A stretch of 8,124 nucleotides of DNA, taken from contig NYYK01000035.1 of the NCBI GenBank assembly GCA_002685895.1, positions 1 through 8,124 of the forward strand, in the 5' to 3' direction. The stretch comes from Methanobacteriota archaeon. Its GTDB lineage: Archaea > Thermoplasmatota > Poseidoniia > Poseidoniales > Thalassarchaeaceae. Positions 1-5,924 of this stretch are shown piece by piece. Made by a program: the position numbers and the translations under genes. The notes beneath the pieces are model-generated. The model saw only the letters and a list, made by a program, of their open reading frames with translations, did no database searches and was not told the DNA's origin. Numbering within the stretch: the first letter of the stretch is position 1; each line of letters opens with the position of its first letter.

Positions 1-237
1 GGAATTTAGTCCACTTATCCCTTCTCCTGTGAAAGATTATTGTTCCGGGTTTCCATTCAAGAGGATTCAGCAAAAACACCTTCAGACCTCTACGATTTGT
101 GGCCCCATAACAACCTATCGAATAATTCAACCGAATATATCGCAAGGGTTCATCCGAATACCCATTGAAACGGATATTGAATTTCAAAGGGCTTTCAGTG
201 CGTCCTTCGCATCGCTACGGGCTGCGCAGGGCTTCAG
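1..237. other. Stretch after panE without a confident gene; contains a GC-rich patch
   Basis: Positions 188-237 are 64% G+C by my count (32 of 50), clearly richer than the A/T-rich 1-187. The patch holds two near-copies of one motif, GGGCTTTCAGT (189-199) and GGGCTTCAGT (229-238), and the palindrome CTGCGCAG (222-229). I cannot fold it into a tRNA and see no clear T-tract terminator. On the minus strand a reading frame is open from about 214 to the edge. A GTG at 79 with a weak GAGGT ahead of it could begin a gene (about 26 codons visible), but nothing in that peptide is recognisable. Confidence 0.3.
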
Positions 238-1191
238 TCAACCGGTTTTTGTTGAATGCTCTATTCCCTTGACTAGTGTCAGAAGTTGCTGGTTAAGTGG
301 GGTTGCAATCCCTAATTCCTCACCACGCCTAACAACCTCCCCACATAGTGAATCTATCTCAGTTACTCTCCCAGCCATTACATCTTGGAGCATCGAACAG
401 CGATTGGCTGCAGTCGCTTCCAAAACTCGATTGAGTTCTGCAAGGCAGTCAAAATCTGATAAGTCCACACCTTCAGCAGATGCTACCTGTGCCGCCTCCA
501 ACATAGTTGAGAATGCCTGTTCATGTAACTCAGGTTGTGCTAGTAATTCCCCATTTCTAACTCCACAAATCGCTGCCAGCGGATTGATTGCCACATTCAA
601 GAGCAACTTGTGCCATAACATTTCATCAGCGTCAAATTCCCATTCAGGATCAAGCCCCGCATCATCTAGAATGTCAATCAAATCCATTACGCGTGAATCA
701 CCGGGACCAAGTTCAGACTCAAAAAGTGAAGCCATCCGAATAGCACCTCGACCAGTCCAAGTCACTTCGCCATAACCTCCCCTCATAGCACCGTGGGTGG
801 TGCACCCTGCAAGCACTCTGTGACGACCTAATCGACCCACCAACCTTTCTGAATGGCCAAGCCCGTTCTGCACACTGATTGCAATCGCATTAGGACGCAT
901 CATCTCCTCTGCCACAGCCGCTAGAGTGGCTGTTGAATTTGATTTGCCACAAATAATTGCCACATCCACACAACTGAAAAGTGGTTCAGGAATCTCTCCT
1001 TCAAACACAACCCACCGGTCAGCAGGAAAATGTTCAATTTCCCCATCAAGATTAGTGAATAAAAGACCGTTTGTTGCCAAAACTTCCCCGTTGGCGCCCC
1101 TTGTGTAAAGCAGTAAATCTGCGTCGGTTTTGGCTAGTTGAGCAGCAATAAGTGAACCTATTGAGCCAACACCAAGGATAGCAATGCGCAA
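238..1191 (-). CDS. panE: 2-dehydropantoate 2-reductase (ketopantoate reductase)
   Basis: The product (317 residues from TTG 1191) reduces 2-dehydropantoate to pantoate with NAD(P)H, a step toward coenzyme A, in the cytoplasm. It opens with a Rossmann strand and dinucleotide loop GVGSIG (residues 7-12); R32 in LYTRG sits where the family binds the NADP phosphate. SVQNGLG (106-112) supplies the conserved Asn109. WHKLLLNVAINPLAAI (193-208) holds the catalytic Lys195 and Asn199. SMLQDVMAGRVTEID (266-280) holds Glu278, equivalent to the substrate-binding Glu of the E. coli enzyme. Length is normal for the family. The TTG start is preferred because of the GGGGG SD and because the protein then begins RIAILG; an ATG at 1215 would overlap the upstream gene by 22 nt. 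With the TTG start the gap is 2 nt, so the two genes are probably co-translated. Paralogues acting on other 2-keto acids exist, so substrate is likely but not certain. Confidence 0.88.
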   Translation of the reverse strand: MRIAILGVGSIGSLIAAQLAKTDADLLLYTRGANGEVLATNGLLFTNLDGEIEHFPADRWVVFEGEIPEPLFSCVDVAIICGKSNSTATLAAVAEEMMRPNAIAISVQNGLGHSERLVGRLGRHRVLAGCTTHGAMRGGYGEVTWTGRGAIRMASLFESELGPGDSRVMDLIDILDDAGLDPEWEFDADEMLWHKLLLNVAINPLAAICGVRNGELLAQPELHEQAFSTMLEAAQVASAEGVDLSDFDCLAELNRVLEATAANRCSMLQDVMAGRVTEIDSLCGEVVRRGEELGIATPLNQQLLTLVKGIEHSTKTG

Positions 1192-1193
1192 AA

Positions 1194-3767
1194 TCAAGCC
1201 CCCGCAGTCACGCATTCAATCTGCTCGTCAGAATGGTTCACATCCGTGCCTTGGTGGCACCAAGAGCCGAAATTGAGTCGGATTGAGCCGCTCACTCCTA
1301 CCTCTTCGTCCAAAGAAAACCAAGCAACTTGGAATACTTCTTCTTCATCAAAGGTCTTAGTGAGATTCAGTACTGCTGATTCTCCAACAGATAGAGTGAA
1401 GCCATCAACCTCTGCCCATCCAGTGAGATTATCATCGAGATTATGGTGGAACATTGGAACGATAGTAATTGATTCATTACCTAGGTTGAGGAGTTCCCAA
1501 ACTCCACTTTCCAATGGCCGGTCAACCCACGACCAGATGGTCTCATTGCTCTGTTTCAGTGCAAGAGCGGGCCCTGGAACTGTGCTGTAGTTAGCAGTCA
1601 AAGGAGGTATTGAGGAGTTACTACAAGCGGCTACTACCCCATTTGCAGGTGGCTGAAAAATCATTTGTGCTCCATCGTTGACATCGGGAATTCGTATATC
1701 CAGTTGAGTTTCAGCATCCCAAGTAACTACTCCCTCAATCAATACGGGTTCTCGAACACCCACCTTGGAGCAAATCCCTAGACCATCCCCCCACGCCACA
1801 TGATTTCCGCTATGCAACCATGCTGGAGTTTGTTCTGATTTACCTGCAAGGGTCCAACCTTCTTCTGGAATTGGTAAGACTGCTGTTGGATTCTCAAATC
1901 TTAGAGGCCACGAAGACTCTTCTCCTTCATCATCGATAAAAACCAATGGCAATATATTGCCGAATTGGTCTGTAGCCAAAACCTGCTTCCCATAACTTGG
2001 CCCACTGAGACATATTTCGGGCTCACTTTCACTGGTGAATACGCCATTTTCTGGAGTATCCACAGACCAAAGCAAAGCAGTTGTGGAAAAGTTACCTGAG
2101 ATTTGCTCATCGCTGAAAGTGACGTTAGTACAAGCTAGCAGGCCATCGAATGCCGGCTCTAATCGCCAGTGTGGGGCGTTAGGCATGATTGATGTTTCAG
2201 GATTCAATGCTATCACTTTGAACGAACTTTCAACACCATCATCGACAATGAAGTGAAGATTGCTGGGTAAGAGGCCAGTACTATTGTTTGAAATCTCAGA
2301 TGAAATCGTCATTGATGCTGAATTCAATAGATCCACAGTGCCAATATCACAACTTGTTGGAACTAGAAGTAAGTCACCCCCACACTCAATCTGAAGATTC
2401 CAATCAGGGCGAGGGGGGTCGGCCCAGATTGCCACATTGACTTCTCTTTCATTAACTCCAACCAAATCAAAATCTAGACTGTAAGACCACGCTTCATCAA
2501 CACTTACCACCCTCTCTTCGGGCCATTCAAGGGCCAATCCCTCCTGCCAATCATCGTAACCAGTGACAGTAGCAACTCCAGGAAAAGTGAGTAAAAGAGC
2601 GAAGAAGAGTGTCGCAAATGAGCGTAGTGCAGAAGTCTTGTCCAATTCTATGGAATCGTTAGTTATCAAACCAGCAGAGGTTTTTGATTGTTCGGAAAAC
2701 ATTCTCCAAACGCCTAGGCCAAAGAGGAATAGCCATGGAGTAAATCCAGAAGTGATGAGAATCACCACCACGCTGAGTAAGAAAAATCCGTATAGAGCAA
2801 GTTCAGTTCCTGACGCCATCATATTTTCAGTACCAAGTATAGCCCACAGAGCTCGATAACCGGGCAATCCAGGAATTGGCACTAAGAGAATCCAAGCGAA
2901 CGTCATTAGCGCTTGACCCGCTAATGCCAAGGGGTGCAACCAAACTGTGCGCACAACCAATTCTTCTGGAGTGATAAGGAAGGTTGCTATCAGATGAGTG
3001 ATTGGATTCAACTGAATAATGGAGGGGATACTAGAAAAATCTGGAGATGAATTTGGAGTCATTAGTATACCAATCACAGCGTAACAAAGGCCTATCAGTA
3101 GAAATGAAAGTGGTGTAACGATACTAGAAAGTAACATGCCGCGACGGGTTGGCCAAACAAGTGCTGGCATCATTCGTTGATTGAACACCCCTAGCAAGCC
3201 AAATGGCCAGAGCATCTGTGCATTGCTAAAGAAAATAATGGGAGAAACAGCAGGCAGGAAGTGGCCACCATCAACTCCAAGACGGCTGAAAATGTATTTA
3301 CGAAGAAAAGAGGTGAACAATAGAGCAACAAAAAGCGGGCCAGCAAAATAGAACAGGGAAGATTGTATAACCGCACTATCATGCCACTCAACACTGCTAT
3401 TCTGATAAGAAATCCATAAAGCGCCAATAGTGATACTGAAAAGTAAACTTAAATTCCATATAATGATTTGAACAACTGGTTTATTATTCGGATGACTATC
3501 ACTTGGAATATTCAATAGAGTGAGTGTAAATGGCTCACCCTCCTCAAGAAGTGGATACCACCCTAGAGTCCTCAAGTGCGAATCAAGTTCTACCACGCAC
3601 TCGCTAGCAGTTCCTTTACGTGGACTGACTTGCCAAGCAGGTAAATCACCAAAATCATCACTTAAGCGGTTGAAATGGCGATCCACGATGTGCTCAAGGA
3701 GTTCCCTCTGGCTCCATGCTTTCTTCTGAAGCAAGAGTGGTTTGAGTTGTTCTTCATCCTCAGACAT
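1194..3767 (-). CDS. Degenerate site-2-protease-like (M50/EGY-type) membrane protein with large exported C-terminal domain
   Basis: The protein has 857 residues from the ATG at 3767 (867 from the alternative ATG at 3797). A soluble N-terminal part (1-98) contains LDSHLRTLGWYPLLEE, like the domain before the membrane core of EGY-type proteases. Probable membrane segments lie near 99-121, 135-155, 212-236, 276-296, 321-348 and 380-402. LHPLALAGQALMTF (277-290) followed by P297, L301, G303, R305 and A306 matches the second M50 motif, HPL-x-x-AG...N-x-x-P-x-x-x-LDGGRA. However, the Asn is Leu294 and the catalytic Asp is Pro302. At the expected HExxH position (150-154) the sequence is LFTSF. The C-terminal 455 residues are acidic and probably exported, with eight cysteines (462, 473, 546, 586, 666, 715, 837, 852) and about eleven N-glycosylation sequons. 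The fold is inferred from motif spacing, the loss of catalytic residues is seen directly, and the function is unknown. Confidence 0.65.
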   Translation of the reverse strand: MSEDEEQLKPLLLQKKAWSQRELLEHIVDRHFNRLSDDFGDLPAWQVSPRKGTASECVVELDSHLRTLGWYPLLEEGEPFTLTLLNIPSDSHPNNKPVVQIIIWNLSLLFSITIGALWISYQNSSVEWHDSAVIQSSLFYFAGPLFVALLFTSFLRKYIFSRLGVDGGHFLPAVSPIIFFSNAQMLWPFGLLGVFNQRMMPALVWPTRRGMLLSSIVTPLSFLLIGLCYAVIGILMTPNSSPDFSSIPSIIQLNPITHLIATFLITPEELVVRTVWLHPLALAGQALMTFAWILLVPIPGLPGYRALWAILGTENMMASGTELALYGFFLLSVVVILITSGFTPWLFLFGLGVWRMFSEQSKTSAGLITNDSIELDKTSALRSFATLFFALLLTFPGVATVTGYDDWQEGLALEWPEERVVSVDEAWSYSLDFDLVGVNEREVNVAIWADPPRPDWNLQIECGGDLLLVPTSCDIGTVDLLNSASMTISSEISNNSTGLLPSNLHFIVDDGVESSFKVIALNPETSIMPNAPHWRLEPAFDGLLACTNVTFSDEQISGNFSTTALLWSVDTPENGVFTSESEPEICLSGPSYGKQVLATDQFGNILPLVFIDDEGEESSWPLRFENPTAVLPIPEEGWTLAGKSEQTPAWLHSGNHVAWGDGLGICSKVGVREPVLIEGVVTWDAETQLDIRIPDVNDGAQMIFQPPANGVVAACSNSSIPPLTANYSTVPGPALALKQSNETIWSWVDRPLESGVWELLNLGNESITIVPMFHHNLDDNLTGWAEVDGFTLSVGESAVLNLTKTFDEEEVFQVAWFSLDEEVGVSGSIRLNFGSWCHQGTDVNHSDEQIECVTAGA
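1199..1203 (-). promoter_or_regulatory. GGGGG ribosome-binding site that favours a TTG start for panE
   Basis: On the minus strand GGGGG lies 7 nt before a TTG at 1191, the same spacing as the G5 run before the ATG of atpB. The upstream in-frame ATG at 1215 has no visible SD and would add eight residues before the Rossmann strand. Confidence 0.45.
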
Positions 3768-3773
3768 ACATTG

Positions 3774-3778
3774 CCCCC
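3774..3778 (-). promoter_or_regulatory. GGGGG ribosome-binding site that favours the inner start of the membrane-protein gene
   Basis: Read on the minus strand, GGGGG lies 6 nt before the ATG at 3767. The in-frame ATG ten codons upstream (3797) has no clear SD. The same G5 arrangement precedes atpB and the TTG of panE, which supports the inner start. A CCCC at 3784-3787 could pair with this G-run over a 5-nt loop and partly mask it. Confidence 0.5.
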
Positions 3779-3821
3779 ATATCGGGGAAAGGCTCATGCC
3801 GTATCAACCCTAGACCAATTC

Positions 3822-3842
3822 TTCCACTCTATAAGAGTGGAA
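3822..3842. repeat. Perfect 9-bp inverted repeat between atpD and the membrane-protein gene
   Basis: TTCCACTCT (3822-3830) and AGAGTGGAA (3834-3842) are exact inverted copies with a 3-nt centre. It begins 30 nt after the atpD stop and ends 54 nt before the preferred start of the next gene (24 nt before the upstream ATG at 3797). As RNA it would form a stable hairpin. No T-run follows on the minus strand, so it is not a typical intrinsic terminator. Read on the minus strand the centre contains CTTATAG, a possible weak TATA-like element about 34 nt before the ATG at 3797. Operator, mRNA-end or processing hairpin, and partial terminator are all possible. Confidence 0.55.
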
Positions 3843-3864
3843 AACTTGGCATAATACTAGCAAG

Positions 3865-3878
3865 AAGTGACTTCACTT
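3865..3878. repeat. Short palindrome across the atpD stop codon
   Basis: The arms AAGTGA (3865-3870) and TCACTT (3873-3878) are perfect inverted copies with a 2-nt spacer. On the coding strand the TGA stop of atpD lies within one arm. The spacer is too short for a full RNA hairpin, so it is either chance or a small DNA palindrome. No U-tract follows closely. Confidence 0.35.
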
Positions 3879-4490
3879 GTTCTTGAATCGCTTAAGTCTG
3901 AATGTCTCTTCTCTTTCCATCTCTTCGAGTCTGAGTTGAATGAAGGACTGCGCCTCTTGCATTTCTGGAATGACCTTGAATTCTAGAGCGTTTACACGAC
4001 GCTTTGTTGCTTCAATCTCAACAAGTAGTCGCTTTAGTGTAGATTCCATCTCAGCAGCCTTGACTATACTTTCAATCAACTCGCCATAAGCATCTGCAGC
4101 CTCGTCCAAGTATGGTGAACCACCAATCAATCCAAGTCCTCGCTCCTCAAGAGTCTGGGAAAGATATCTGCCCTCCACTTTAGGAACCACAACACCCATG
4201 ATGTTGTGTCGAATGACGTCAACTTCTGGTTTCTGTGCGATTGCAATTGCCGCGCTCTTCACAGCTAACCCGCCCTCAATGGAACTGGCCAAGTTGATGG
4301 CCTGCTTTGCTTCCACAAAGGTGGTGACTAGTGCCTCTTTTGCCTCAATCATCTCTGACAAAAGAACTCGGAATTCATAGAATAAACCGTCTCGCTTCAA
4401 CTTCAGCAGATTGTAACCATTCTGTGTCTGCTTGATGCGCCGCTTTAGGTTGATGAGTTCGCTGCGCGTCGGTTTAATGTCCAATGCCAT
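3873..4490 (-). CDS. atpD: A-type ATP synthase subunit D (central stalk)
   Basis: The protein has 205 residues, typical of the family. Subunit D is the long antiparallel coiled coil that rotates inside the A3B3 head and carries torque. The N-terminal signature PTRSELINLKRRIK (residues 7-20) is followed by LLKLKRDGL (28-36). A middle section with GVVVPKVEG (99-107) caps the shaft. The second helix carries KRRVNALEFKVIPEM (163-177), a hallmark of this family, and the C-terminus is strongly basic. Both long helices are rich in Lys, Glu and Leu, as expected of a coiled coil. It is the last ATP synthase gene here, as in many archaeal operons. Its stop codon lies in a short palindrome (3865-3878). 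Confidence 0.97.
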   Translation of the reverse strand: MALDIKPTRSELINLKRRIKQTQNGYNLLKLKRDGLFYEFRVLLSEMIEAKEALVTTFVEAKQAINLASSIEGGLAVKSAAIAIAQKPEVDVIRHNIMGVVVPKVEGRYLSQTLEERGLGLIGGSPYLDEAADAYGELIESIVKAAEMESTLKRLLVEIEATKRRVNALEFKVIPEMQEAQSFIQLRLEEMEREETFRLKRFKNK

Positions 4491-4496
4491 CTGTTC

Positions 4497-4505
4497 TCAC
4501 CTCCT
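4497..4505 (-). promoter_or_regulatory. Full-length Shine-Dalgarno site of atpD
   Basis: The minus strand reads AGGAGGTGA, a full match to the canonical anti-SD sequence, 6 nt before the ATG at 4490. It is the strongest ribosome-binding site in the window, although subunit D is present in one copy per enzyme. Confidence 0.8.
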
Positions 4506-4529
4506 AAATACAGTAATTTAATTCTAGAT

Positions 4530-5912
4530 TCATTCCTTCTTATCAGTTGGATGGTACTTGTCAATCCACTGCTGATCAAGCCTTACGAGATACTTCGTCT
4601 CGATGGTCTGCATCAGATTCCAACAGAGGTCAAGTGTCTCATCGATACTACGATCTTCGTATCGGCCTTGACGCAGGAACTTGTCCTCGAATAGACCTGA
4701 GAAGGATAGTAGTTGCTTGTCACGCTCGTTGAGCGCATCTTCACCAACAATCGCCACAAGACCACGTAGTTCTCGACCTTGGGCGTATGCCGCATACATC
4801 TGGTCAGACACACATTTGTGATCTTCTCGTGTAGTCTTCTCTCCAATTGTTCCACCCATCAGGCGGGAAAGGCTAGGAAGAACGTTGATTGGTGGATAGA
4901 TACCACTACCATGCAATTCTCGAGAAATCACAATTTGGCCTTCAGTGATATATCCTGAAAGGTCAGGTATTGGGTGAGTAATATCGTCACCGGGCATGGT
5001 TAGGATAGGGAATTGAGTGATTGACCCCTTCTTCCCCTTCACCAATCCAGCGCGTTCGTAGAGCATGGCTAAGTCGGTGTACATGTATCCTGGGTAACCA
5101 CGTCGTCCGGGCACCTCTTCTCGGGCCGCTCCAATTTGGCGCAGTGCGTCACAGTAGTTTGTAACATCAGTGTAGATAACCAATACGTGGTAATCTTGCT
5201 CAAATGCTAGGTACTCTGCTGCTGTAAGAGCCAATCTTGGTGTAATCAAACGCTCCACCGCTGGGTCGTCTGCTAGATTAACGAATAGAACCGCATTCTC
5301 TAGAGCGCCAGTGCGTTCTAAGTCACTACGGAAGAAGTTGTATTCTTCGGCTGTAATTCCCATTGCGCAGAACACTACGATGAATTGTTCGTCACTTGCA
5401 GTCAACTTTGCCTGACGTGCGATTTGTAGCGCAATGTCGTTGTGTGGCAGACCTGATGCGCTGAAAATTGGCAACTTCTGTCCTCGCACGAGTGTTGTAC
5501 AGCAATCGATTGCACTAATTCCAGTCTGAATGAAATCGTGTGGCCTCTGGCGTGCATACGGATTGATTGCTGCGCCGATAATATCTGCATTGGATTCTGC
5601 TACGATTTCAGGGCCGCCATCACGTGGGCGTCCAGCACCATCGAGAATCCTACCAACAAGATCCTTGCTGACCGGTAGTTTGAACACATCGCCAAGGAAC
5701 TTGACGCCTGTTGTTCTGTCGACACCAGCAGTGCCTTCGAAAACTTGCACAACGACCAAATCGTCGCTGGTGTCGAGAACTTGTCCATTCTTCATACTGC
5801 CATCGGTAAGTCGCAATTCCACGATTTCACCAAAGGCAACTGGTTCTGTCTTATCTAGGAACACGAGTGGCCCCTTGACATCTGTAATAGTACGGTATTC
5901 TTTTCCTGCCAT
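4530..5912 (-). CDS. atpB: A-type ATP synthase non-catalytic subunit B
   Basis: This 460-residue subunit alternates with A in the hexameric head and completes the nucleotide sites at the A/B interfaces. The N-terminal barrel begins with YRTITDVKGPLVFLD (residues 6-20). Where A has a Walker A loop, this protein has FSASGLPHNDIALQIARQA (150-168), the degenerate form expected of a B subunit. Other landmarks are GITAEEYNFF (185-194), PILTMPGDDITHPIPDLSGY (302-321) and the family signature PPINVLPSLSRLM (340-352), whose Arg350 corresponds to the arginine that reaches into the catalytic site. The ATG at 5912 follows a GGGGG run by 7 nt; this pairs with the CCUCC of the anti-SD through one G-U wobble. 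It lies 12 nt after atpA and ends with TGA 39 nt before atpD. Confidence 0.98.
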   Translation of the reverse strand: MAGKEYRTITDVKGPLVFLDKTEPVAFGEIVELRLTDGSMKNGQVLDTSDDLVVVQVFEGTAGVDRTTGVKFLGDVFKLPVSKDLVGRILDGAGRPRDGGPEIVAESNADIIGAAINPYARQRPHDFIQTGISAIDCCTTLVRGQKLPIFSASGLPHNDIALQIARQAKLTASDEQFIVVFCAMGITAEEYNFFRSDLERTGALENAVLFVNLADDPAVERLITPRLALTAAEYLAFEQDYHVLVIYTDVTNYCDALRQIGAAREEVPGRRGYPGYMYTDLAMLYERAGLVKGKKGSITQFPILTMPGDDITHPIPDLSGYITEGQIVISRELHGSGIYPPINVLPSLSRLMGGTIGEKTTREDHKCVSDQMYAAYAQGRELRGLVAIVGEDALNERDKQLLSFSGLFEDKFLRQGRYEDRSIDETLDLCWNLMQTIETKYLVRLDQQWIDKYHPTDKKE

Positions 5913-5924
5913 CTAAATTCCCCC

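Noticed and set aside
181..240. A tRNA or other known structured RNA in the GC-rich patch
   Set aside because: No T-arm GTTCRA motif, no acceptor-stem pairing and no anticodon arm could be found on either strand.
29..775. A 248-codon open frame on the + strand
   Set aside because: From 238 onward it lies antisense to panE, whose catalytic motifs are clear. Its Ser-rich translation looks like a reverse-strand shadow and has no recognisable domain.
2700..3400. An active site-2 protease
   Set aside because: The homology pattern is present, but the HExxH position reads LFTSF and the LDG aspartate is Pro302, so zinc-dependent proteolysis is not expected.
3822..3842. A classic rho-independent terminator for the atp operon
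   Set aside because: The stem is good, but no T-run follows it on the minus strand (GAATTGG follows), so it is listed only as an inverted repeat.
5530..5916. A 128-codon open frame on the + strand antisense to atpB
   Set aside because: It has a Ser/Pro/Thr-rich composition typical of shadow frames, and the opposite strand is unambiguous atpB.
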